The notes under the pieces were generated by a model. The model ran no database searches and was not told where the DNA came from. It worked only from the letters and a program-made list of their open reading frames with translations. Of a DNA stretch of 64,000 bases, positions 50,801 to 61,707 are shown piece after piece. A program made the position numbers and the translations under genes. The stretch covers positions 23,960,932 to 24,024,931 of the forward strand of contig NC_134950.1 in the NCBI RefSeq assembly GCF_965638725.1, given 5' to 3'. Source of the stretch: Aptenodytes patagonicus (lineage: Eukaryota > Chordata > Aves > Sphenisciformes > Spheniscidae). How positions within the stretch are numbered: the stretch's first letter is position 1; every line of letters starts with the position of its first letter.

Positions 50801-53800
50801 AGGACACAAAAAACAACAGACAATTGTTGCAAAAGTGTCAGCCAACAGTAAAGTTTAACTACTGACTGAACATTATTGCCGGCACTCTTCCAGCACCAGC
50901 CATCACTGTCAGGTCCCACTGATTTAGTATAGGCCCGAGAAGGCAACCACAACCTTAGAGTCAGCCTTCAGTGAAGAAAATGGTTACACAGCCTTCATTT
51001 AATATTTCTAAAAACAAAGCCTAACCAAAGCCCACTCTATTTGAAATAGATCAAGACGTGTTTTGCATCAAAATGCCGCAGAGCACACTTCACGAAGACA
51101 GTGATGACCAGTTTCGTTAACTTTCATAACAGGCTAAACATGATCACTAGTGTTCTCAGGAGCTGCTTGGCTGTGTACTTTTCACTACGATGATCTTCAA
51201 ATTCTCTCTCTTAACAAAGTTACACAAGGTTATATAGATCCAAATTTACTACTTAAATTGAAATAAAAATCCAACAAGTTGTATTCTTTCATAACAGAAG
51301 AAGTCTGGAGTACAATCAGTACAACAAAAAGCACTTTTCAAGCTAAGCATTTATGTTTCAATAGCAATAATCGTGCAAGATACCAGTTTGCTACTTCATT
51401 TAAAAAACCCAAAAGTTAAAACCAATTTCTGCCCAATCCTTAAGAGTGATGAATCAGTAATGACATGTACTGATAACTGTAATGAAAATACTTGTCACTG
51501 GACATTTTAGAAAGTAAAGGTTTTATCAATTTAATTGAGCTTAAATTATACATCAACATGCCTCATGTTTCTTAAATGAAAAACAATTTTCTGTAGCATT
51601 ACTGAAGTTTAGTATGCACTACTATTCAAATCATATATAAACCATGCTATTACAAGTTTCTAGAACTGTGTCTTATTCTCGAGAAAAACATCCAATTCTC
51701 AGAAACGCACGTATTTGCAAGTTGTCTGTTGTTTTACATCAGGTACAAATAAATTCAATGCTATCTGAAAGATCATTTTGAAGTCATTAAATCTGTAGTG
51801 CCCAAAAGCGCAGATTATTTGAGGACATGCATTATTGCAGTAATGCATTATGAACAGATAACCCTATCACTGCTACGTATTTGGCCAGCAACCCAGTTAT
51901 GCATTGCAGCCTCCCCTATGTTAATTAAGGGGAGATTATCTTCAGCACTACTTTTCTTTATACTGAAATAAACTCAAAGGGGAACAAATTAATAGTCAAG
52001 TAAGAGTAAAAAATGATACAGTTAAGGTCTTTGCAAGAAGAATGTTTAATGTCAATAAAAACTGAATCAGAAAGGTTCCTTCATCTGATTTACTGGAGGA
52101 GAAAAATAGAAAATGCAATGAAGGGAAAAAAGTCAGGAGGAAGAAAGCGTCCTAAAGCAGTTAAGCACTCAGTGCTTATGTGTAAACAAGTCCAGAACTA
52201 ACATCTTTGAAAGATGACTACTAAATGGCTGCTGTCAAAGTTAGAATCCATCATAAAAAAAAAAAAAAAAAAAATTAAAAAATCAGAAGTGTTCTTCTAT
52301 AGCCCATTTCACTAACTACTGGCCACCTAGAAGGCTATCTACCCTTCCTATTCTGAAGAGCTGAGTAATGCTTTCATGAACAATTAAATGACAGCTACAG
52401 ATTATGCAGCTGATGATGTTACTGAGGTTGGGTGTTTGTTTGGGTGGTGTTTTTTGGGGGGAAAACTGTGTTATAACTATAGTATGATGTCAGGGAAACC
52501 ACAGATACTTGTGATGGGACTCAATATACTGCTGATGAGAACTTCTGCTATATTTTCTTTTATTTTATGTAACTTCAGAAATTACATGCTGCAAACTACA
52601 TAATTTGGCTTAAAAAAAAAAATTATAACTGTGGCTCATTAAAAACACATTAAACCCAATCATGTAAATGACCATCATCTAACTTGGCTTTTCACAAAGA
52701 TCTCTGATAAATTTTTTCTAAAGCCGTTTCTTTGACACTATTAAAGTGTATTCCATTTTTCAATTAAAATTATTTTGGTTTTTGTATATATATATTTGCA
52801 TTAGCTATACATACGATTCATCTGCAACTGTTCTTCTCTGTTGATATCTGTAGTACTTCTTGACTTATTCTCTGAAGTAAAGTTTCCTCCATCCCACCTG
52901 TGTAGCTGAGCAGCAACTGGGACAACTGGAATTGGTGCCAGTTTCTCCCTCCAACTGGGACCATCCTGATCTATTAAAGTCTTTGTTATTCTGAAAGAGA
53001 AAAGCCCCACCAACATGACTTTTCATATATTTAACTCATGCTTTAATAACTTACATCCAAATTAAATAATGCAATGTTCCAACTTTTCAAAAAACAACTG
53101 AACAATTATCCTTAAGGCTAATTTAAAACAAGATTGTTACAACAGTCAACAATATTGCACTCATTTAAGATTTAGACTTTTTCCCCTTTTTAGAATATTT
53201 ATGCTAGCATTTAGAAGACAAGAAGCTGACTTCCTAAAGCTGACTTAGACATTTAAGCAAATGACTGATTTTGCAACTAAATGCAAGCTCTAAATGCTGC
53301 CTACCACATGCAATAAAGAAATAGGAAAAAAATTGATGTATTTATTTTGTTTACTTTTCTCAGATGTTCATAGGTGTTATTTGTAACAAGTGTAGATTAC
53401 AATATCCTCAGACAAAGCGTGGTACCTAAATTTGCTAATGTCAAATGAAACCTCTTACACAACAATTCTCTAAATAACCAATGCAAATCACAAAGTAGGT
53501 ATTAAGTTGTATTTTACAGAACAGTCAGAAATTTGTCAATCATTCATTCTTTATCCCCATTTAAAAATGCAAAGAAAATACATAAAAACTGTTTAGTCTT
53601 TCTTAAACCAACACACACACACATATATGTAGGTCAACTATTTCCGTACATGAGAGGTTCAATCCAAAATCCATTCAAGTGGGAGTTTCCCATTGCTGTG
53701 ATACATTCTGGAGAAAGACCTAAGTAAACATAATGAGTAAAGCCATACAAGACTTCATGGTTCCATTACAATTTTTGTAGTGTTTTTTTTTAAATAAACA

Positions 53801-56800
53801 AATATTAACCAATGACGAGAATGAGAATAATAGCGAGATAAACTTCTAATCTCAAAATTAGCTTAGGAGTCAAGTTCAGCTGGTGATAAGTCTAATAACT
53901 ACTTTAACAAGGGAAAATTCTGAATTGAGTAGTAAAGCAAGTCACATTGAGACTATAGCCAATAAACCTGAAATGTGTATATTAGGTGCATTTCCATCTA
54001 ACACAGGTGTAAAAAACATACTACATGAATACACATTAAAAAAGAATTAAGAACCTCGAATGTGACATGAAGAATGAAATAGAATGAGTATATAAATTAC
54101 CCAATCAAGTTTTCTTGCTTAGTTTTGTTCTTTTTAAATATCTGAACAACTGCTATAGAACAAAAAAAAAAAGCCTCAGTATAATACTATGGCAACAGAA
54201 TCAGAGCACTCAGGACCGAATTCTTTTCCCATTAGGGTCTGATAGAAAAACCAACACAAGAAGCAGCACCTGTCCTCATCTTCTTTATTGTGAAACAGGA
54301 ATTACGAAAATATTTTAAAGAACGATATAGACTAAAAAGGCTGTTTGTAGAGCTATATAATGTGTGATTTTTATGTATTACATAATGCTGCATGAACCAT
54401 ACTATTTCTTATATTTTTTAATTGAAAGTAACTTTCGTCATACACAGAATATCACATTTCGTAGTATTATCTAGTCGCTTTATTTGTTTTCTAAGTGAAC
54501 AAGAAGAGTATTTTTCTGTGTGTTAGCTGCATATGCCCTTCCAGGGGGCATACACTCTACCTGTATCATTACTAAGCACTATTTTATAGGACATACCAAC
54601 AAAGCAGCTTGTCCAAGTTCTGTTTTGCTCTAATTTTACTAAAACTTTAGGTTTTTTAATGATGGTCTGAATTCAATTGTTAAGAAAAATGTGGCACACC
54701 ATCATAAATTAAACAGCCCTAAGATGTACTTACATTATTTTACTAGAGAACAAAACTGTACACTTCATATGAAAAAGTCAATTCATTACATTTAGGTATT
54801 TCCCATAGAAAGTAACAGAATAATTCTACAGTAAACCACTGTCCCATTGACTTCCTGTTTAATTTTTCTCCATTTATCATAACGGGCTTAAGTCGCACAA
54901 AAAAACTGGTCTAATACATCAAAATCAACAGAAAGAATCCTGCAGTCTGACGATCGATTGATTTCTTGTAATATAATAATCTAAGAATAGTCTTTTGCAA
55001 AAATGCATACCTGTGTGCCATAGTTAGTTTAAAAAGCACAGGTATCTCATGAAAAAGCCGGGACAAATACACTCGTTCCCCACAAATACACTCGTTCCCC
55101 ACCATCGACACCCTAACTCGACCCAACAATCTTGCAGTTTTGGAGTTTACCACAAATTTATTTGTACAGCACAATACTCATATGGGACTTTGTAATAAAA
55201 GCTCCCAAGCTATCTAATGCAATTTGCTAAATGACATTAAAGAACTTGAGACAACTGGAATGAAACTTCAAATTCAGTAAATGGAAATACATAAACATAT
55301 TGCCCCACATTAGAGCTTCTGTATTTCTAACAGCGAAAAGCAAATAATAAAACACTCAACAGGAAATCAAAATATACAAAGTAGGAAATTCATGGATGTT
55401 CACAAAGCTAGGTAAATGCCACTAATTAAAAGCGTGCTTGAAATGCATTTTCCTGTGACTTGGCACACACCATTAAAACAAACAGTCCTTCTAATTTATC
55501 TAAATATCACCTTAGGATAACCAATAAAAGACACAATTCAGCATCATCTAACCAACATGATAAATACTCAAATAACTGTTTATACTTGTTTTCAGTTGAC
55601 TTTTCATAAAAATACATACTTACATTCTTAATTATTTCCTTTTGATTGCAAAATGATCAGGTAAAGGCTTTATATTATCAGGTAAAGGCTTTGTATTAAA
55701 AATTCTACTTGTCTTTTACGTGAGAATTATTAGACACATGAGACACATGAGACTGAACACTCGTTCAATTCTAAGATTTTTGGAAAACCTGCTTGTTTAG
55801 GTAAGTACAGAAAGACAAGCCTTAACATGATTTATCAAACCCACCCTGAGACAAAAGTAGGATGATGAGTTTTTCCTGTCAGCTTCCTACAGTATCACCA
55901 TCCAATTTCCCGCAGGAACTTAAAACCAAAGACATCGCCAATAAAAGCAGGTTGTTAAGACCTGATATTCCTAATATAAAAAAAATTTAAATTACATTTT
56001 GGGGTTGTCCCCTTAAGTTAAAAAGCAGTAGAGTAACAATCATTTTTTTGTTAGAATTCATTTTAAAAAGGTCTGTTACTTTAGAAATGAAAAATAATAC
56101 TTTGATAAACAATTTCAATTTAATTCATAAATGATAAAATATTAAAAATTAAATTATAGTAAAAGTTCGATTACGCAGGAGGTCTATGCTTTAGAAACTA
56201 AGAATTTGCAAGCAAAAATGAATTACCAGCAGAAGAGAAGAAGGAAGAAGCAGCTGAAATAAGGTGATGGGTTGCCAGGGAGGAAAGAGCAATGAGCAGT
56301 GAAGCTAAAAACATAAGGAAGGCCTAGAGAGGAGAAAAGGAAGAGTGTTAAGGGGAAAAAAAGGAAATAAGCTTATTACTAAGCAAGTTACAAGTCAAGG
56401 AGAAATATGAAAAGAGTACCTGCAGATAAAATAAGCCAAGAAGATTAAAAAAAAAGTATAATAATCACACAGATACCAGGATGAGCAGTTATCTCACCAA
56501 TCCAAGTACTCTATTATCAGCGTAGATACAGGAGATCAGTAAAAATTTGTTGTGTTATCAAAAATAAGACTTCTAAGAGGACATGGTAAAGTGTCATGAT
56601 CTCCTTTGGCCACCTCTGGTCAAGTAAGCAGAATTTAAAGATATTACGGACTTTTTAATGAAGTAATAATGTAAGTGCTCGTGGCCTTGCCTTAAAAAGA
56701 ATAAAAAGGTACTAGATTCTATTGTTAAAAGTTGCATGCGTGTGGGTTCCTGCTCAATGATTAATGGCTGCTCTGCTTTCATAAATACTTTTTTTGCCCA

Positions 56801-59800
56801 TTAATAGAAAAGAGGAAAGAAAAGGGAATGGAAAATCCTATCATTCATGCACTTAAGTACTTAACTATATGTTAATGAGAACACAGTTACAATAGTGTGT
56901 ATACACTAATTTTACACTATTAAAATATAATTATAGAAATTGAGATGTCTCTCTTGGCAGCAAAAATTAATGTTGGAAGTATTAACACAAGTTAAAAATA
57001 ATATTCAGGTGTTTTTTTTTTTTTTTACACCTCTAAGCTTTGTAGACAACCACTGTATCAAGCTACTTCACTGTTTACACAACTGCGGCATACTGAAGGA
57101 TTCACACTTAACATAAATCTCCAACTGCCACAGGAAGAGTGCTAACATGAAAAGGAAACAGAAACGTCAGAGAAAAGGTACGGACCTTAAAGTATTATTT
57201 TACATGGTATCATATACAAGTTCAGAAAGAAAACCAGTTGAAGCACCAGTAAAAAAAGCCTTTAAAATATTACATTTCTTTACATTTCTAAAACAGAAAG
57301 TGACCTACTGCTGGCAGAGGAAAACTGTGAAGCTATGGGAAAACAACTAAATGAAACAGCCAGTCCTCTAGTTGTAACGCACTCATTCTGATGACCCTGC
57401 CTCTGAGGGATACAGAACAGAGGAAGCATGTAAAACAAACAAAATTGAATTCTATTTTTCTATTTGGGCTGATATGAGTAGAAAATTTCTAAGTGCAGTT
57501 ACCTATTAGCACTATCATTCGCTGCTTGGATGCTGCTGTCTATTTGTAGGACTGTTTTATAATCAATGTATGCCTGTCGATACCGCTCCATAGACTCATT
57601 TGCCATTGCTCGTCGTAGAAGTGGCTTAAGGGAAAATGGCTGAAGCTCCAGAGCTCTGGAGAAGACAAAGGAAAAATGCAGGGTTGAAACAGAGTAACTG
57701 AAATAATATTAATAAAACTATTTTATTATATATACAACGATACGTAACAACTTTGTGATTTCAGATGGGCCTTACAGTAACATAACCAAGGAAAATGGGA
57801 CTAAGTGTTTTTTATTAATACCCTAAATGACATGCAGTTATGAAATTGTTGGTGCTTTTACTACAACTTACTCTACTCAAATCCCTATCTTCCATCTGGA
57901 AAATACTTTCATCACCAAGAAAAGACTAATGTAATGGCAGCTGTTCAAGAGCAAAAGCTGTTTTTCTTAAGTCATGTCTAGATCTATGGGGATTTCAAGT
58001 ATATGGTGCTTTTGCCTACATGATTTTCAGTTCTTCTTCTTTACATGGAAGTGTGCACGTAAAAAATACATTTAGTAAGACATGAATATACATCTGTCTT
58101 TTTTTGGCTTTTAGGTTTTTGCCTGTATTTTGTCTGTTTACTCTTTTGATTGTGTGCCTGGTCAACACTGAGCTCAAGCCCTGACACTGTGCAATCAGAA
58201 CTCCTTCCAAACACCATGCGCTTTTCCAGCAATATGAAGCAGCAGTCCACAAAGGCTTTATTTATTAAAGACTACCTTTTATAAATCAATGATTCTTGCT
58301 AAAGAGAAAAAGATATAAACTTTGAAATACTGACATTAAGGTAAGTCTAGCCAACTAGATTTCATGGAATCATAAAGTAGTTCAGGCTGAGAGGTCCCTA
58401 GTCAACCTTCTGCTACAGGTAGGGTCAGCTCTGAGATCAGACAAGGTTGCTCAGGGCTTTATCCAGCTGGGCTTTGAAAACCTCCAAGGGAATCTCTGCA
58501 CAACATCTCTGGGCAACTTGTTGCAATGCCCCCCACTGTTCATGGGGAAAAGGTTTCTCCTAATACACGGTCCGAACCTTGTGTGGTTCAATTTGCTGTT
58601 GTCTTTTATCCTCCCACAAGGCACTGCCAGTAAGAGCCAGGATCCATCCTCTGGATAGTCTCCTCATAAGTACTGGCAGGCTGCTGTTAGGACCCCTGGA
58701 AGCCATTCTTCTCTAAGCTGAATAAACCCAGCTCCCATGGCCTCTCCTCTCCAGACAAGTGCTCCAGAGTTCATAACTACCTCAGTGACACTTCACTGAA
58801 CTCACTCCAGTTGATCGCTATCTTTCTTGTACTGGGGAAGCCAAAAACCGACACAGTTATCATAGATGTTGTCTAACAAGTGCTGAGTGCAAAGGGATAA
58901 TCACTTCCCTCAATCCACTGGTTGTGCTCCTGTTTATAAGCCCAGGAGGCTGTTGGCTTTCTTTGCTGTAACTTGGCTTTGCACCATTACTCCTCCTAAA
59001 GCTAGAGAAACAATTATTTCTAGAATAAACATTTCCAATTTCCATTTCATAAATATTTCCAACATTCCATTTCTCTTCATGTTGCCGAATGCATTTGAAA
59101 AATACAATAGCACACATCATAGCCCCTACAAAACCTCTGCAAAAATGCTTGACGTTCTGTAACTTCGAAGAAAATTATTAATGCAACTTCAGGTTCCTAA
59201 CATCAAGAACGAAGAAAAAAACAACCATAAGTAAATTCAGGGGAAGACAACAGTGCTTGAAGAATAGCATCAGTGGGAATGGAAAACTACATTTCCAGGG
59301 TAGAATGCAAAGATAATACAGCCAGAGACCAAACCACACCATAGTACTAAGTAAAATAACATTAGTGCAGAGGAGTCCTATTTCACTCTCTGTAACAAGA
59401 ATCAAAGGCACTCCAAATCAGAGTCTTGAGACAAAGAGAGATCCAACAGAGGGTTTTTGATACACTTCTAAGTCCTAAATAGCTAAAACTTAATAAAAGA
59501 TAAATGTTCAATACTTATTTTTATATAATGAATACAAGCACTATACCATATTTTACTTTGAAATCAAGTAACTTATTCGTAGATCATCCTTTATGTTGTG
59601 TTGCCTAGAGAAGATTTAATTGACGTTGCCTAATTCATGTGTGCTTGCAGTTTTGCAATTCTGCTTCCCAGTCTCTAAATTATTTCTACCTCTCTTGTGT
59701 TCACTAAGCATCATGGGTCCTTGTGTACCCAGAAAATATGCACGACATTAAGGACACTATCATTAAGTAGTAAGAAAATAAGCTTCCGATTGGTAAGAAT

Positions 59801-61707
59801 ACAAAACCCAAAACCTTTGTATTGCTGATTTCAGTTGAAGTCTTACATATCTCAGACCTCCTGAATAGGAAAATGTGATGGCTGTTAAGTATGCCATCCT
59901 GTTTTATCAGCCAGCTGTCTATGGTCCTGCATCTGTTTTAACAAAATATTGTTAACAAGTCAATTTTTTCAGATTACATTTTCAGAAAACTTTTCTGTCA
60001 GGTAGAATATATACAGTAAATCAAATATTTAGTTAATACAAAGTTACGTACATATTTTATTTTTAGGTTTGTTTTTTTTTTTTTTAATAGTTGGGTTGTG
60101 CTGTAAAAAAACCCAACTGATTAATTAATATGATTTCTAACTGTCTTGGGATCCTTTTTTGCACCTTAAGCCTCAGTCTTACTAATGCTATCTATGAAAA
60201 TATAAAAAAAGACATCTAGAAATGCAGTAAGAATTTAGTGGAAGGCAGTGTTCGGAAGTTATTGAAGGTGTCTGATCCTCTCTAACTCCTGTATCCTTAA
60301 AAGCCACAATAAGCAGAAAGGAGTTCAGCTCAATTCCTGAACAGCTGTAATTACTATTTATAATTATACCAAGTATATATTTAAAAAAACAAAACAACAA
60401 ACCAAAACACAGAGAACACGCACATATACACCATACACATGCTTGAAAGCAATTTCCAACACTGTGATAAGCACCTGGCTTAACAAAGCTTTTACATATA
60501 AGTTACTACAGAGCATCACTGAAGTAAGCCTGCTTTTATATTAAAAATTTTAACCCTGCTATGCATTTCTGTGTAACTGCCCTCCCACAGTAAGACAGTA
60601 AGCTAAAAGTTACTCCTTCTCTAGGTTCCATGTGATTGTTTACATAACTGACAAAGGTATCTGTCATTTAGACAGGGAACCAGGCTTTATTAAAGATTGT
60701 TCTAAGTCAAATTGCAGTAACAATCTATCAGTTAAAATGTTTAATCATCATCAGGAATGTTGTTGCTCTGCATGGGAGGTTGCAATTTACCTGTTACAAT
60801 CCTGAATGCAGTCACTGCAGTTGCCTTCTTTGAGGTAACATGCTGCTCTGTTTGAGTACAAGATACTTAAATCATCTGGACTTTGTTCTCCTGAAAGAAG
60901 TTACAATTAAAATCAAAGATCATTACTAAAATGACATTCAAGAATTAAAGACTTGCATACTGTAAAGTGCACTGCAGTGATGCAGTTTGCTGACAACGCA
61001 AAGCTGTAAGGAGCTTTCCTTCATCATGTCACCTAGAATATGTAAGTATTCAAACACATAAATAAAAGCAAACAGCTCTGCCCCCAGGAAGTTAAAAGAT
61101 TATTTTGCTCATCTTCCCATATTTTGTATCACGTGAATTATTCTCTACTGACAATGACAAAGAATTTACTGCACAGTAACTCCTGCCAAAAAAACAGGGA
61201 TAGGCTAGGTTAGTTCATTTGTAGTTCCTTTAAATAATCTAAACAATAATCCTAGATTTAAGTATAAGGTATCACACTCACCTAGACCGATGACATATTC
61301 AATTGCTTCCGAGTATTTCAGCACAGCTTCTCCAAACTGTCCACTCTTAAATAACTCGTTTCCTTCACTTTTTAGTTTTGCTGCAGTAGGAGGAAGTGAA
61401 GTAGAACTGCCACCACCAGCCGACTGAAACCCTGTTCCATGCGATCTGGAGATCTCAGCTTCAGGGCTTTCACTCTTTTGATCACTGTGTAAATATCCAT
61501 TAACTTCACCTTCCTGGTCTGACGAATGCTTTTCTGTTTTTTTCTCTGATGTGCCTTTTTTTAATCCGCTCTCAGTGGATTCCTTCTGCTTCTGTGTCTC
61601 TCTGTCCTCCGCCTTACTGGCACCGCCTTTGCTATGAAACTTTCTCTGCGCGTTCCCCATTTCAGCCTCCTCAGTAGCCGCCTCGCCTGTTACTGGCACG
61701 CCAATTT
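41711..61707 (-). CDS. SPAG1: SPAG1, TPR co-chaperone for dynein assembly; C-terminal nine exons (5' part outside window)
   Basis: On the - strand the exons are 61707-61282, 60890-60791, 57655-57503, 52990-52815, 49787-49646, 48745-48619, 44534-44370, 42375-41998 and 41842-41711. All junctions are GT-AG and all phases fit, giving 598 complete codons and a TAA. In local numbering from the first full codon there is a Lys/Glu/Ser-rich linker (1-107), a TPR block (108-220), the WREKL/PIPVVPV linker (227-284), a second TPR block (286-415) and an RPAP3-type C-terminal domain (about 477-590). Family knowledge: SPAG1 (DNAAF13) binds HSP70/HSP90 through its TPRs and, with RUVBL1/2 and PIH-domain proteins, assembles axonemal dynein arms in the cytoplasm; loss in humans causes primary ciliary dyskinesia. 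RPAP3 is the main alternative, but the three-part order and recalled human SPAG1 sequence fit much better. The N-terminal TPR exons lie beyond 64000. Confidence 0.96.
41998..42375 (-). CDS. SPAG1: SPAG1 exon: RPAP3-type C-terminal domain
   Basis: Begins after TTCTTTGTGAAG and ends at AAG before GTAAGA, 126 codons in phase 0 (local 430-555). After a polar acidic linker, [12 protein letters not shown] starts the helical RPAP3-like C domain, which continues with [12 protein letters not shown] and [14 protein letters not shown]. In this family the domain binds PIH1D-type partners. Confidence 0.96.
42376..44369 (-). other. SPAG1: SPAG1 intron with hairpin
   Basis: Bounded by GTATAC and GAAG. It contains a CA run (43712-43725) and the hairpin at 43957-43995. 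No gene was recognised. Confidence 0.85.
43957..43995. repeat. Perfect inverted repeat, 12-bp arms
   Basis: TCATTGTCAGCA (43957-43968) and TGCTGACAATGA (43984-43995) flank a 15-base loop that itself repeats GTCAGCACAC. Located in a SPAG1 intron. Confidence 0.85.
44370..44534 (-). CDS. SPAG1: SPAG1 exon: end of C-terminal TPR block
   Basis: Begins after ACTTCCAG and ends at GAG before GTATAC, 55 codons in phase 0. It encodes local residues 375-429, with [19 protein letters not shown], a charged helix [15 protein letters not shown], and the KKITIQE ending that mammalian SPAG1 shares. Confidence 0.95.
45489..46280 (+). mobile_element. CR1 LINE, 5'-truncated, with open reverse-transcriptase C-terminal frame
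   Basis: About 790 bases, antisense to SPAG1. An uninterrupted 232-codon frame (45505-46203) encodes the C-terminal part of the CR1 ORF2 protein, with [25 protein letters not shown] and [14 protein letters not shown]. It starts after the polymerase catalytic region, so it is not a functional enzyme. A CR1 3' UTR follows, ending ATGATTCTATGAT. The frame and 3' end are well preserved, suggesting a younger insertion than the other CR1 copies here. The 5' truncation is usual for this family. Confidence 0.96.
46424..46488 (+). mobile_element. Faint CR1-like trace
   Basis: AGAGAACTAGAATTATTTAG and nearby bases resemble the CR1 segment at about 45895-45945 of the better copy. It is short and diverged; it may be chance. 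Confidence 0.3.
48619..48745 (-). CDS. SPAG1: SPAG1 exon: C-terminal TPR block, second and third repeats
   Basis: Begins after TTCTGTGTTAG and ends at CAG before GTGAGG. It encodes local residues 332-374: [20 protein letters not shown] and the clamp motif KAFYRRALA. Confidence 0.96.
48746..49645 (-). other. SPAG1: SPAG1 intron of 900 bases
   Basis: Bounded by GTAAAG and GTTAG. AT-rich, with nothing recognised. Confidence 0.85.
49646..49787 (-). CDS. SPAG1: SPAG1 exon: C-terminal TPR block, first repeat
   Basis: Begins after TTGTAATGCAG and ends before GTAAAG. It encodes local residues 285-331 plus two bases. [20 protein letters not shown] and YSECIKLN form a TPR, and TIYTNR brings the clamp asparagine. 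Confidence 0.96.
49788..52814 (-). other. SPAG1: SPAG1 intron
   Basis: Bounded by GTATGT and GCAG. It has a 20-base A run at 52255-52274. No coding or repeat family was recognised. Confidence 0.85.
52815..52990 (-). CDS. SPAG1: SPAG1 exon: linker with WREKL and PIPVVPV motifs
   Basis: Begins after TTCTCTTTCAG. It encodes local residues 226-284 plus one base. [17 protein letters not shown] matches the human linker; the rest is polar and variable. The donor is C|GTATGT, with C at the last exon base instead of the usual G. Splicing there makes an Arg codon and keeps the frame; without it the frame ends three codons later at a TAA. Confidence 0.9.
55063..55100. repeat. Perfect tandem duplication of 19 bp
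   Basis: Two adjacent identical copies of ACAAATACACTCGTTCCCC in a SPAG1 intron. Confidence 0.95.
55656..55697. repeat. Tandem duplication of 21 bp
   Basis: Two adjacent copies of ATCAGGTAAAGGCTTTRTATT differing at one base. Confidence 0.93.
55732..55749. repeat. Tandem duplication of 9 bp
   Basis: Two adjacent copies of AGACACATG, followed by AGA. Confidence 0.85.
57503..57655 (-). CDS. SPAG1: SPAG1 exon: middle TPR block, last repeats
   Basis: Begins after GTCTTCTCCAG and ends before GTAACT. It encodes local residues 175-225 plus two bases. It contains KPLLRRAMA (the clamp Lys/Arg motif) and [12 protein letters not shown]. Confidence 0.96.
57656..60790 (-). other. SPAG1: SPAG1 intron with old CR1 fragment
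   Basis: Bounded by GTAAAT and CCAG. It holds the CR1 fragment 58361-58975, T-rich runs, and a 9-bp hairpin (60089-60097 with 60110-60118). No further exon is needed, because the flanking phases join. Confidence 0.85.
58361..58975 (-). mobile_element. Old CR1 LINE fragment
   Basis: Reverse-oriented CR1 3' region, in the same direction as SPAG1. Landmarks on the + strand are GGAATCATAAAGTAGTTCAG (3' end), GCTCAGGGCTTTATCCAGCT and CAGGAGGCTGTTGGCTTTCT. The reverse-transcriptase frame is broken; a short part ([12 protein letters not shown]) is still readable near 58870-58910. It is more diverged than the copy at 45489. Edges are approximate. Confidence 0.88.
60791..60890 (-). CDS. SPAG1: SPAG1 exon: middle TPR block ([13 protein letters not shown])
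   Basis: Begins after CTTCTTTCAG and ends before GTAAAT. It encodes local residues 142-174 plus two bases. The sequence [20 protein letters not shown] is almost identical to the recalled human segment and carries the clamp asparagine. Confidence 0.96.
60891..61281 (-). other. SPAG1: SPAG1 intron of 391 bases
   Basis: Bounded by GTGAGT and TTTCAG. Nothing was recognised inside. Confidence 0.85.
61282..61707 (-). CDS. SPAG1: SPAG1 exon: charged linker and first helix pair of middle TPR block
   Basis: Begins after CTTCCTTGTAG with two bases completing a Glu or Lys codon, and ends before GTGAGT. It encodes local residues 1-141. Residues 16-107 are Lys/Glu/Ser/Gly-rich and poorly conserved, apart from MGNAQRKF, which resembles the MGN segment of human. 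Residues 108-137 ([25 protein letters not shown]) are a TPR with a clamp-type Lys/Asn pattern. Confidence 0.92.

Larger units (their letters stand above)
52991..57502 (-). other. SPAG1: SPAG1 intron with clustered short tandem duplications
   Basis: Bounded by GTAACT and TTTCAG. Three short direct duplications lie within 55063-55749. The rest is AT-rich and A-biased on the + strand; no gene was recognised. Confidence 0.85.
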
